Shown: piece after piece, positions 44,329 to 52,333 of the stretch
Numbering within the stretch: position 1 is the first letter of the stretch
Layout: the number at the start of each line of letters is the position of its first letter
DNA from: Streptomyces sp. CB01635
Lineage (GTDB): Bacteria > Actinomycetota > Actinomycetes > Streptomycetales > Streptomycetaceae
Direction of reading: 5' to 3'
Length of the DNA stretch: 64,000 nt
Assembly: GCF_002803065.1 (NCBI RefSeq)
Contig: NZ_NNBL01000009.1
Location: 73,131-137,130, forward strand
Translations under genes and position numbers: made by a program
Notes under the pieces: model-generated
The model's database searches: none
What the model was told of the DNA's origin: nothing
What the model saw: the letters and a program-made list of their open reading frames with translations, nothing else

Positions 44329-45194
44329 GACAGGACCCTCCTCTCGATCGCGCGTACCGCCGCGTCCGAGGCGAAGCCGAAGATCCCGTAGGCCACCAGC
44401 CCCACGATGATCACGTCGGACTGGGCGTACTGCTGGGCCTGGAACATCATGTAGCCGATGCCCTGGGTGGCGTTGATCTGCTCGACCACGATCAGGCCGA
44501 GCCAGGACGCTGTGACGCCGAGGCGCAGGCCGACGAAGAAGCCCGGCAGCGAGCCCGGGACGACGACCTTGCGGATGAACTGCCATCGGCTCAGGTCGAG
44601 TCCCTCGGCAAGCTCCACATACCTGCTGTCGATGCCGGTCAACGAGGCGTAGGTGTTGATGTACATGTTCACCGCGACGCCGAGCGCGATCACGGTGACC
44701 TTCATCTGCTCGCCGATGCCCAGCCAGAGGATGAGCAGCGGAAGCATCGCCAGGGACGGAATGGCCCGCTTGACCTGGAGCGTGCCGTCGAGGAGGTACT
44801 CCCCCGTACGGTTCAGCCCGGCCGCCACGGCCAGGATCACCCCTGCTGCCACACCGAAGAACAGGCCGAGCCCGGCGCGCTGCAGCGAGACGAGCACGTT
44901 GTCCTGGAGCCGGCCGGTGGAGACCAGGTCCGCCGCGGTGGACAGCACGGTCCCTGGTCCGGACAGGATCCGGGGGTCGAGATAGCCGACGGCCGACGCC
45001 GCCCACCACACGGCGATCAGCAGTGCCGGGCCGATCAGCCGGCCGAAGGGCACGGACCGGCCTGGGCCCAGGCGCCTGCGAGTACCACGGGCGGCTTGCG
45101 GGACCGTACCTTTTGCCGGCTTGAGACGACTCGTCGCTTCGGCGGTCGTTGCCACCGGGCTCTCCAGCCGTGCGTTCGACAGCATCTCCGTCAT
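44304..45194 (-). CDS. ABC transporter permease, SsuC/TauC type
   Basis: A 296-residue membrane protein with about six helices. ATG 45194 overlaps the binding-protein stop by ATGA. After a basic N-terminal tail come LIGPALLIAVWWAASAVGYL and the EAA loop ELAEGLDLSRWQFIRKVVVP followed by GSLPGFFVGLRLGVTASWLG, characteristic of sulfonate/nitrate importers. It works with the ATPase and the binding lipoprotein. Confidence 0.9.
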   Translation of the reverse strand: MTEMLSNARLESPVATTAEATSRLKPAKGTVPQAARGTRRRLGPGRSVPFGRLIGPALLIAVWWAASAVGYLDPRILSGPGTVLSTAADLVSTGRLQDNVLVSLQRAGLGLFFGVAAGVILAVAAGLNRTGEYLLDGTLQVKRAIPSLAMLPLLILWLGIGEQMKVTVIALGVAVNMYINTYASLTGIDSRYVELAEGLDLSRWQFIRKVVVPGSLPGFFVGLRLGVTASWLGLIVVEQINATQGIGYMMFQAQQYAQSDVIIVGLVAYGIFGFASDAAVRAIERRVLSWRRTLAG

Positions 45195-46255
45195 GACGCC
45201 ACCCGGTACGTGGCCGGTACGGCCTTCGCCGCCAGCCCCTCGAAGCGGCGGTCGAACAGCTCGGAGGCGTCCTGCTTGGGCACGAAACCGCCATCGGCCA
45301 GCAGATCGGCGGTCTCCTGCTCCCACTCGATCGCCTTGTCCCAGCTCACCGGGAACTGCGGCTTGCGGAGGGAGGCGACGATGCGTTTGCCGTCCTCCTT
45401 GGAGACGCCCTGGTCCTTCACGTAGTACGTGTCGATCCATTCGTCGGTGTTCTCCCACGCCCACACCAGTCCGCGGGACCACAGCGGGATGAAGTTGCGG
45501 ACGGCCGCGACCTTCGCCGGGTCGTCCAGCACCTCGGTCGGTGCCCACAGCACGGTCAGCAGGTCCACGACATCGGCCTTCACACCGCGGGCGCCGTCCT
45601 TGCCGTACTGGCCGAGGTACTTGGTGAGAGTCGGCTCGCCGAGTGGGGCCACATCGACCTGATTGGACTGCAGAGCGGTCAGGAACTGGGTGCTGGGCAG
45701 TGCGACCAGCTCTACCTCGCTGTTGCGCAGCCCCGCCTTCTTCAGGGCCCGCAGTACGACGACACCCTGCGCCTGGCCCTGGGAGAAGCCGATCTTCTTG
45801 CCGCGAAAGTCCTCGACCGCCCTGATGTCGGAACCCGCGGCGGTGGCAAAGACGTAGGAGGGTTTTTTCCGCACCTGTACCGCGACGATCTTCGCATCGA
45901 CACCGATGGCGTGGGCCTGGATCGGCGGAATTCCGGCATTGGTCGCCAGATCGATGGAATGCGCACGGAATCCCTGGATGACGTCGGGGCCGGCGCTCAG
46001 ATTGGGCCACTGCGAGACAGTGAACTTCAATTCCTTTTTGAGCCCGGCAGGTCCCAGCTGAAGTTGTGTGGAATGGACCGCGATCGACAGCTTGGTACCG
46101 GGCGGCGGTGACCCCGTAGGCAACCTTCCGGCAGGTTTCGCCTCGGCGGCAGTTCTGGTCTGCGGAGCGCAGGCTGCGAGGCTGAGTATCGTCCCGCCGG
46201 CGAGGGCCATGAATGACCTGCGCCCGACGGATGTGTGCGCGAAATTACGTGACAT
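45191..46255 (-). CDS. ABC substrate-binding lipoprotein, aliphatic sulfonate (SsuA) type
   Basis: A 354-residue exported protein. The start ATG at 46255 follows CAGGAA. The signal peptide carries a twin-arginine pair (VGRRSFMALAGG) and the lipobox LAAC with Cys29, so Tat export followed by lipidation is possible. The mature part is NMT1/SsuA-like: HSIDLATNAGIPPIQAHAIG, DFRGKKIGFSQGQAQGVVVL, RALKKAGL and VDVAPLGEPTLTKYLG. It begins 37 bp after the flavin reductase gene. A degenerate copy of a similar gene is at 51727-52328. Confidence 0.88.
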   Translation of the reverse strand: MSRNFAHTSVGRRSFMALAGGTILSLAACAPQTRTAAEAKPAGRLPTGSPPPGTKLSIAVHSTQLQLGPAGLKKELKFTVSQWPNLSAGPDVIQGFRAHSIDLATNAGIPPIQAHAIGVDAKIVAVQVRKKPSYVFATAAGSDIRAVEDFRGKKIGFSQGQAQGVVVLRALKKAGLRNSEVELVALPSTQFLTALQSNQVDVAPLGEPTLTKYLGQYGKDGARGVKADVVDLLTVLWAPTEVLDDPAKVAAVRNFIPLWSRGLVWAWENTDEWIDTYYVKDQGVSKEDGKRIVASLRKPQFPVSWDKAIEWEQETADLLADGGFVPKQDASELFDRRFEGLAAKAVPATYRVAS

Positions 46256-46292
46256 GGCAGATTCCTGATCGATGGGCAGCTGAAGGGAATGC

Positions 46293-46808
46293 TCAGACGG
46301 CGAGGTAGGAACCGTCGTGGAACAGGAGTGGGCTGCGCCCCTCGTCGAGCCAGGAGTCCACGACCCGGGCGATGACGATCCGGTGGTCGCCCGCCGGGAC
46401 GAGCTGCTCGATGTCAAGCCGCATCCAGCCGGCAACACCGTCGAGGACCGGCTCACCCTGCGGCAGTCGCCGCCAGTTGGTCGGCGCCGCGAACCGGTCG
46501 ATGCCGCTGGTGGCGAACGTGGTGGCCAGTGCCTGCTGGTCGGCGCCGAGGAAGTTGACCACGGCGGAGGCGGACCGCTCGACATGAGGCCAGGAGGAAG
46601 TGGTGGTCCCGATGGCGAAGGAGACCAGCGGCGGATCGAGCGACAAAGAGGTGAGTGAGGTGGCGGTGAAGCCGACCGGCCCGAGGCCGGCGTCCGCGGT
46701 GACGACGACGACACCGGCGGGATACCTGCGAAATGCCTGTTTGAACCGCCCCGGCGCAATACCCGTAGCGGAGGATGTCGCGGAATGCGAAGACACGGCG
46801 ACAGTCAA
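46293..46808 (-). CDS. Flavin reductase-like FMN-binding protein
   Basis: A 171-residue NAD(P)H:FMN reductase supplying FMNH2 to the LLM monooxygenase of the same operon. The TTG at 46808 is preferred, with GGAGAGAAG upstream. AFRRYPAGVVVVTADAGLGP, VGFTATSLTSLSLDPPLVSF and NFLGADQQALATTFA are the flavin_reduct motifs, and GDHRIVIARVVDS is the C-terminal block with the conserved Gly-Asp-His. It is the first gene of the leftward seven-gene operon. Confidence 0.9.
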   Translation of the reverse strand: MTVAVSSHSATSSATGIAPGRFKQAFRRYPAGVVVVTADAGLGPVGFTATSLTSLSLDPPLVSFAIGTTTSSWPHVERSASAVVNFLGADQQALATTFATSGIDRFAAPTNWRRLPQGEPVLDGVAGWMRLDIEQLVPAGDHRIVIARVVDSWLDEGRSPLLFHDGSYLAV

Positions 46809-47151
46809 CTTCTCTCCCGAGATGGATTGTCGAAAAATGGAATCGGCACGCGAACGGCAAAGCCAGAGCGGGCAGGCCGAGGAGACGAGGCGCGCAGGCG
46901 TAGAGAGGTACGCACTACGATGCGGAGCACCCGTGTGAATCAGTCGCTGTTTATCGGCGGCCCGGACAGGGGCGGCAACAGGAACGCCAAGCGAAGACGC
47001 CGACCGGCACAGCCGCCCAGCAGCGGCATGCCACTGAGGGCAGGCGCTGGGGAATCCGCTGTCGGCCGGTCATGAATCCATCTTCCCGTTCGGTTCAGGA
47101 GTCGGTCAATAATGCAACATTCTGAATTAAGTCGAGACCAGAAAATACTGC
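46809..47151. other. Promoter region of the organosulfur operon with a Cys-rich short frame
   Basis: The right part (47090-47150) is AT-rich and should hold the leftward promoter. On the minus strand 46951-47073 encodes a 40-residue frame with ATG, a GGGAAG upstream, and five Cys in the motifs VACRCWAA and RSCCRPCPG, ending 142 bp before the flavin reductase. It could be a cysteine-sensing leader, but chance cannot be excluded in such GC-rich DNA. Confidence 0.4.
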
Positions 47152-48408
47152 TCAGGAGACGGCGGGCAGCGCGGGCCACGAGCCCAGCGGGTCCCCGTAC
47201 AGCACCCCCAGCGCCACCGCGCCACCGGCGGTGGCCAACACCGATCCGGTGAAACTGCTGGGCACCACGGCTCGTTCGGGGTCGTCGCAGACCCAGGAGC
47301 GCTCGGCCACTTCCGCCCGCAGATCGGCGAGGCACTGTGGCAGTCGGCCCGCACCAGGTTCGACGACCACCAGGACCTCGGGGTCGAACATGTCCAGGAG
47401 CAGTGCCGCTGCTCTGCCGACGAGCCGCGCCCGACGACGGAAGAGCGCCACCGCCCGCGCCTCACCGGCCAGCGCCTGATCCAGCAGCTGCGTGAACGAT
47501 CCGGCCGGCAGACCCTGTTCGGCCGCACGCCGCACCATGGCGTGCTCCGACACCTCGGACTGCAAGCACCCGGTCTGCCCGCACGGGCACGGCTCCGCGC
47601 CGCCGGAGCCGGCCGACCCGAGCGGCAGGTGAGCCACACTGCCCGCCCCCGAGCGCGGTCCGAGGTGTATGGCGCCTGCAGTGGCGAACGCCGCGTCCAC
47701 GACCGCACCGACGAACAGGAGCACCGCGCTGGCCCGGGCGGTGGCCACGCCCAGCATCTGCTCGGCGCGCGCCAACGCCCGTGCATGGCTGTCCACTTGG
47801 ACCTGCAGTCCGGTCGCCGCAGCGAGAACATCACGCACTGGCACATTGCGCCAGCCGAGTTGCGGATGCTCGATGACCAGTCCGGCCTCCGGGTCCACCC
47901 GGTGTCCGGTGGCCACCCCCAAACCGAACACCGTCCGTCCAGCCGCATGGGCCGCCAGCAGCCGGGGAAGGCGAGCTGCCAGGTCACCGAGGATCAGCTG
48001 CGGTTCGGTGCCTCGGTGCGGCTGGCGGTCCACAGCCAGGATCCGGCCGCGCAGGTCCATGAGGGAGACGGTCGAGTGGGCGACCGCGATATGTGCGCCG
48101 GCCACCAGGTAACGGCTGGTGTCGATCTCCAACGGTATGTGGGGCCGCCCCAATCCCTTCGGCCCGGTGACCTGCGCACTCTCGCGGATGAGACCACGGG
48201 CCACAAGCCGGCCGGTGTGTCCGGTCACGGATGCGGGTGAAAGGCCGGTGAGCCGGGCGACGGTGGAACGGGCGACCGGGCCGTGGTCGAGAATGGCGCT
48301 CAGAACGGACCCAGCGCCGGAGACACGACGGGCCGGTGCAACGGCGGGGATGTCCGAGCGACGCAGCGATGTGGGACCACGACGGGCAGGCGCAGAGAGA
48401 CTCTTCAC
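47152..48408 (-). CDS. ROK family transcriptional regulator
   Basis: A 418-residue regulator. The GTG start at 48408 follows GGAAGACATCC. Residues ~35-95 are a winged helix (VARSTVARLTGLSPASVTGH). The rest is a ROK actin-like fold with the zinc-type cysteine cluster PCPCGQTGCLQSEVSEHAMV and DSHARALARAEQMLG in place of the usual kinase NDAN block, arguing against kinase activity. It is a close paralogue of the divergent ROK gene at 49100. A conserved cysteine-type leader peptide lies upstream at 48588-48668. It is probably the local controller of the organosulfur operon. Confidence 0.88.
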   Translation of the reverse strand: MKSLSAPARRGPTSLRRSDIPAVAPARRVSGAGSVLSAILDHGPVARSTVARLTGLSPASVTGHTGRLVARGLIRESAQVTGPKGLGRPHIPLEIDTSRYLVAGAHIAVAHSTVSLMDLRGRILAVDRQPHRGTEPQLILGDLAARLPRLLAAHAAGRTVFGLGVATGHRVDPEAGLVIEHPQLGWRNVPVRDVLAAATGLQVQVDSHARALARAEQMLGVATARASAVLLFVGAVVDAAFATAGAIHLGPRSGAGSVAHLPLGSAGSGGAEPCPCGQTGCLQSEVSEHAMVRRAAEQGLPAGSFTQLLDQALAGEARAVALFRRRARLVGRAAALLLDMFDPEVLVVVEPGAGRLPQCLADLRAEVAERSWVCDDPERAVVPSSFTGSVLATAGGAVALGVLYGDPLGSWPALPAVS

Positions 48409-48587
48409 GGATGTCTTCCAGGCTCGGTGGCAGCGGGCGATGCGGGTGCGTGCTCCTCTACGGAGCCTTGAGGACAGAACCTGCCGGACTCACGGTCGGC
48501 AGAATGTCGCTTCTCCCGATGGAAGGGCGCCCCGCGAAGAGCCGAGCAGGAGAGGTCCCTGGTGGCAGGCCCGCGCGGGCACGGCGT

Positions 48588-48668
48588 TCAGGCCCGGTGA
48601 CACGCCGCGGAGCACACACGCTTCAGGTCGACATGACCTCGAGTCGTCAGGTGTGCGGATCGCTGCAT
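48588..48668 (-). CDS. Putative cysteine-attenuator leader peptide
   Basis: A 26-residue frame from ATG 48668, beginning MQRSAHLTTRG and continuing HVDLKRVCSAACHRA before TGA at 48588. The LTxRxHVDLxRVxSAxC pattern matches the short leader peptides annotated upstream of sulfur and cysteine assimilation genes in actinomycetes. Two Cys codons (TGC, TGT) near the end would let ribosome stalling report cysteine supply. The next gene on this strand is the ROK regulator, 179 bp downstream. I see no other copy of this exact pattern in the window. Confidence 0.8.
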   Translation of the reverse strand: MQRSAHLTTRGHVDLKRVCSAACHRA

Positions 48669-49099
48669 GGCCCGGAACGTAGCCGGGACGCCGTTACCCG
48701 GTCAAACCACTGACCGCATCCTGGACAGGGATGGAACGGAGATGCCGACTCCGTCCAACTTCGCCTGATCTCTTGCTCCGAAGACGAGGATTCGAACCGC
48801 CCACTGCGGCGACGGAGGAGAACTCGCCGGTGACGCCAGTGAGGAAGTAGGTGTCCGTCAAGCGGCGCACGAACGACCTCGAAGACCGGCTGCCATCACG
48901 CCGCATGCTCTGGACGGCCGACCGGATTCACAGGACTGCCGTACGCCCGTAACGGAGCACCGTTGACCGCCAGGGGCGGAATTGCGAGCATCGGCGCATG
49001 GTCTCTCCGTTCCCGCTCCCGTGCTGTACGGACTCCCACCGCCGCTGAGCGTGCCTCGCTCCGCGGCTCTCTGCCGTCCTACCGTTGAGCGAGGGAGCC
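48669..49099. other. Divergent promoter region between the leader/ROK and the second ROK gene
   Basis: No standard gene. A 16-codon frame at 48998-49048 (plus) reads MVSPFPLPCCTDSHRR, with two adjacent Cys codons, 51 bp before the second ROK start. It has no clear ribosome binding site and may be chance. Promoters for both directions must lie here but are not resolved. Confidence 0.3.
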
Positions 49100-50332
49100 A
49101 TGACCGCCATCTCCGATCATGCCCGGCCGCCGCTACTGGTTGCTCTGCCCGCGCGACCGGAACCGCTGTCCGTCGAGGGCGGCGGCCCGGGCGCCCTGCT
49201 GCGTACGCTGCTGCGCGACGGACCCGCCGCGCGCACGGAACTCGTGGCCAGAACCCGGCTCAGCCCGGCCGCGGTGTCGCGCCACACGGCGGAGCTGATC
49301 GGGCTCGGGCTGCTGCGCGAACTGCCGCCGCGTGTGAGGCCGCCGCGCGCCGGGCGGCCGCAGGTGCCGGTGGCGATCGACCCCGTCCACCACGTCGCCT
49401 GCGGGGTGCACATCGCCCTGGAACACATGACCTTCGCCGTGGTGGATCTGCTGGGCCGGGTCACGGCGCAGCGGCGGCTGCCACATCCGGGCGGGCCGCG
49501 GCAGGTGCTGGAGGAGATCGGCAGGCTCCTGCCCGGCTTCCTCGGCCGTCACGCGGCGGGGCGCTCGGTGCTCGGCCTCGGCGTCGTGACCGGTGGTTGG
49601 GTCGACGCCGAGCAGGGAACGGTGATCGAGCATGCGCCCCTCGGTTGGCGGGATGTGCCGGTTCGGCGCGTGCTTGGCGCCACGACCAGGTTGCCGGTGC
49701 ATGTGGACGGGCACGCGCGGGCGCTGGCACACGCCGAGTTGCTCTTCGGCGCGGGGGCAGGGCGCTCGGACCTGGTACAGCTCTTCGTCGGCAATGTGGT
49801 GGACGCCGCGATCGCGGCCGGTGGCAGCGTGCTGCGCGGGCGCCGGTCCGGGGCGGGCGATGTGGCCCATCTGCCGCTGGGCCACATCGGTCAGGCCTGC
49901 GGGTGTGGTCGTACCGGCTGTCTGCAGACCGCGGTGTCGGAACTTGCCGTGGCCGAGCGTGCCTTCGAGACCGGGACCATCCCCGCGCCGGACTTCGCTC
50001 TGCTCCTCGACCGGGCCCGCCAAGGCCACCACGAGGCGCTGCGGGTGCTGCGCGAGAGGCTGCGCACCGTCGGGCGTGCGGCAGCGCTGCTGCTCGATGT
50101 CCTCAATCCGGAACTGCTGGTGGTCGTCGAGCGCACGGCGCTGACCTTCCCCGAGCTGCTGCCGGACCTGCACGAGGAGATCGCCGCACACTCGCATCTG
50201 TGCGGCGATCCCGAACGGGCCGTCGTCCCCAGCAGTTTCGGACCGCACGTGCTGGCGGTCGCGGCCGGATCGGTCGTGCTCGACGCGGTGTACCGGAGGC
50301 CGATGGAGCTGCGCACAGCGCGCTCCGCGTAG
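49100..50332 (+). CDS. ROK family transcriptional regulator (paralogue)
   Basis: A 410-residue protein. ATG 49100 is chosen over the in-frame TTG at 49085 because the GAGGGAG sits between them. It has a winged helix (ARTELVARTRLSPAAVSRHT) and a ROK domain with GLGVVTGGWVDAEQGTVIEH, VDGHARALAHAELLFG and the Cys cluster ACGCGRTGCLQTAVSELAVA. It aligns throughout with the ROK gene at 47152, for example EH-LGWR-VPVR-VL followed by VD-HARALA-AE. It is first in a rightward set with two TauD-type dioxygenases and a broken binding-protein gene, so it probably regulates these. Confidence 0.88.
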   Translation: MTAISDHARPPLLVALPARPEPLSVEGGGPGALLRTLLRDGPAARTELVARTRLSPAAVSRHTAELIGLGLLRELPPRVRPPRAGRPQVPVAIDPVHHVACGVHIALEHMTFAVVDLLGRVTAQRRLPHPGGPRQVLEEIGRLLPGFLGRHAAGRSVLGLGVVTGGWVDAEQGTVIEHAPLGWRDVPVRRVLGATTRLPVHVDGHARALAHAELLFGAGAGRSDLVQLFVGNVVDAAIAAGGSVLRGRRSGAGDVAHLPLGHIGQACGCGRTGCLQTAVSELAVAERAFETGTIPAPDFALLLDRARQGHHEALRVLRERLRTVGRAAALLLDVLNPELLVVVERTALTFPELLPDLHEEIAAHSHLCGDPERAVVPSSFGPHVLAVAAGSVVLDAVYRRPMELRTARSA

Positions 50333-50342
50333 CGCCGGCGAG

Positions 50343-50368
50343 GCGCTGTGCCGACGCGCTGTGCCGAC
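50343..50368. repeat. Tandem 13-bp repeat, two copies
   Basis: GCGCTGTGCCGAC occurs twice head-to-tail 10 bp after the ROK stop. Function unknown; probably slippage. Confidence 0.6.
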
Positions 50369-50784
50369 GCCCGGTCGCCGCATGCCGCTCGCCCGCGACG
50401 GCCCGTGCTTTCGCAGTGGCGGGCAGATCCCCGGACCGACACGGCCTGCCGCACCCGCAGTCCGTTTCTTCCACGGCGTCGCAAATTATTGTCGCCCCGT
50501 CAGGCAGCGCGGAGAATCACCCTATGGATGCGACAGGGAGGGCCACGGCGCGTGACGCCGCCGGACGGGAGACGGTCAACGCCTTCCGCGCCCACCACTT
50601 CGCCGGACTGGGCTGTAGTCGGCCCGCCGGCCACGCGCGCTGAGCCGAGCGCCACCGGCACGTTGTCCGTCTCCTGGTTGCTGTTTCCCTTTCCCGCCCC
50701 GTAGAGGGCTGCCTTCCTCGTACGCCTCGGTACACCTTCACCAGTCAGCGCACCTGCGTATGCGCCCATTGGAGCTGCCCTGCC
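50369..50784. other. Intergenic region upstream of the first dioxygenase gene
   Basis: No recognisable gene. A plus frame at 50524-50643 (39 codons, MDATGRATARDAAGRETVN ending RAHHFAGLGCSRPAGHAR) starts with ATG but lacks a good ribosome binding site and does not match the HVDL leader pattern. A promoter for the dioxygenase gene is expected here. Confidence 0.3.
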
Positions 50785-51729
50785 ATGTCTGCACCCGCCC
50801 AGATCGTCCTCGACATCGTCAAGGTCGCCGGGAACATCGGCGCCGAGATACACGGCGTCGACCTCGCCTCCGACCTGCCGGACGACACCGTCGCGGCAAT
50901 TCGCGCCGCCCTCCTGGAGCACAAGGTCGTCTTCTTCCGCGGTCAGGACCTCGACGAGGCGAGCCATGAGCGCTTCGCCCGCGGCTTCGGCACCCCCACC
51001 ACCGCGCACCCGACCGTCCCCGCCCTGGAGGGTGCCCCGGCCGTTCTCGACCTGGACTACGGAAAGACCACATCCCGGGCCAACCACTGGCACACGGACG
51101 TCACGTTCGTGCAGCGCCCGCCGCTGGGATCCATCCTGCGCGCGGTGACCATCCCGCCCTATGGCGGCGACACCGTGTGGGCCAACACGGCCACGGCGTA
51201 CGCAAATCTGCCGGAGGAGCTGCGTGCGCTCGCCGACCAGCTGTGGGTGGTGCACTCCAACCAGTACGACTACGCGGCCTACAACCCGGCAGACGACACC
51301 GAGGCGGCCAAGCGCCACCGTGCCGTCTTCACGTCGGTCGCGTACGAGACCGAGCACCCGGTGGTACGTGTGCACCCCGAGAGCGGTGAACGGGTGCTGG
51401 TGCTCGGCGGTTTCGCGCGCCGGTTCGTGGGCTGGTCCGCGGAGGACTCGCGCGAGTTGCTGCGGCTGTTCCAGTCGTACGTGACAGAGCTGGAGAACAC
51501 CGTACGGTGGCGCTGGGCCCCTGGCGATGTCGCCTTCTGGGACAACCGCGCCACGCAGCACTACGCGGTGGCCGACTACGGCACTCTCCCCCGCCGCGTG
51601 CAGCGGATCACGCTCGCCGGTGATGTCCCGGTGTCGGTGAACGGCACCCACAGCAGGGCCGTCACCGGTGACGACACCACGTACAACACCGCCCTCGCCC
51701 TGCCCGATGACGGGGGCGGTAATGCATAG
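50785..51729 (+). CDS. TauD/TfdA-family alpha-ketoglutarate dioxygenase
   Basis: A 314-residue Fe(II)/alpha-ketoglutarate enzyme. The metal triad is visible in NHWHTDVTF (His, Asp) and ATQHYAVADYG (distal His); the alpha-ketoglutarate Arg is in RRVQRITLAGD. The N-terminal IGAEIHGVDLASDL and VVFFRGQDLDEASHERFARG are typical of taurine and alkyl-sulfate (AtsK-like) dioxygenases. It would release sulfite or sulfate from an organosulfur compound with oxidation of the carbon skeleton. The neighbouring sulfonate importer and second dioxygenase support sulfur scavenging. Substrate not determinable from sequence. Confidence 0.9.
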   Translation: MSAPAQIVLDIVKVAGNIGAEIHGVDLASDLPDDTVAAIRAALLEHKVVFFRGQDLDEASHERFARGFGTPTTAHPTVPALEGAPAVLDLDYGKTTSRANHWHTDVTFVQRPPLGSILRAVTIPPYGGDTVWANTATAYANLPEELRALADQLWVVHSNQYDYAAYNPADDTEAAKRHRAVFTSVAYETEHPVVRVHPESGERVLVLGGFARRFVGWSAEDSRELLRLFQSYVTELENTVRWRWAPGDVAFWDNRATQHYAVADYGTLPRRVQRITLAGDVPVSVNGTHSRAVTGDDTTYNTALALPDDGGGNA

Positions 51730-52328
51730 GCCTACGAAAGAGCTCGTCGCCCCCTGGCGCTCGGGCTGTTCCTGCCGGTCGCCACGGCCGGTGGAGTGGA
51801 CTCCACCGCGGCTACGTCGTCGGACGGCGGCGGCAGCCGGGGCACGGTGACGCTCCGGTCGGCGACCAAGGGAAGAGTCTGCTGACCGCTCTCGAGGTGT
51901 CCGACGGCGAGCGCGACAGGTGAAGAACCTGCCGTACAAGGTGCTGTTCCACATCGACAGTGGGCCGGCAACGTTCTCGAGTCCGTGACGGTCGACGCCG
52001 ACCCGACCAAGCGCGAGGCGCTGCTGGACTTCACCGCACCCTGGGTGAGGGCAACGCGTAGGTCCGCTCCGACCCGGACGCGTGGGTCGACGCCTACTAC
52101 GTCGAGATTCGCAAGCAGACGCCCCTGGGCGAGCAGGTCTTCCAGACCACGGGCACGACCGCCTACGTCCCCATCGACGACGGCGTCGTCGAGTCCCAGA
52201 AGAAGCACGCCGACCTCTGCACCGAGAACGGCCGGCTACCGCAGAAGGTCGACCTCTCCAAGCAGTTCGACCCCTCCGTCGTCACCAACGACTTCAACGC
52301 GGCGCTCGCCGCAGCACAGAAGGGCTGA
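51727..52328 (+). pseudogene. Degenerate sulfonate-type ABC substrate-binding protein gene
   Basis: The 5' part, in one frame, reads RRPLALGLFLPVATAGGV then DSTAATSSDGGGSRGTVTLR, a signal peptide and start of a mature domain in which the lipobox Cys is lost. The 3' part, in another frame, reads DPDAWVDAYYVEIRKQTPLG, then VFQTTGTTAYVPIDDGVVES and LSKQFDPSVVTNDFNAALA and stops at 52328. The middle (about 180 residues) is missing or unreadable, and stops and frameshifts occur at about 51890-52060. It lies between the two dioxygenase genes and likely encoded the binding protein of a second sulfur importer. Confidence 0.75.
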
Positions 52329-52333
52329 CCACC

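Noticed and set aside
39498-44410. Two very long plus frames antisense to the ABC exporter and LLM genes
   Set aside because: Glu/Gly/Gln-rich composition without motifs, fully explained as antisense of well-identified minus-strand genes.
48998-49048. 16-codon frame with adjacent Cys codons before the second ROK gene
   Set aside because: No ribosome binding site and too short to separate from chance; kept only as a note.
47152-50332. The two ROK genes considered as sugar kinases
   Set aside because: Both have an N-terminal winged helix and altered kinase block (D-G/S-HARAL), and neither lies with sugar genes; they are regulators. The real ROK kinase in the window is PpgK.
50524-50643. 39-codon frame before the first dioxygenase considered as a sulfur leader peptide
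   Set aside because: It has a single Cys, lacks the HVDL-RV pattern and has no clear ribosome binding site.
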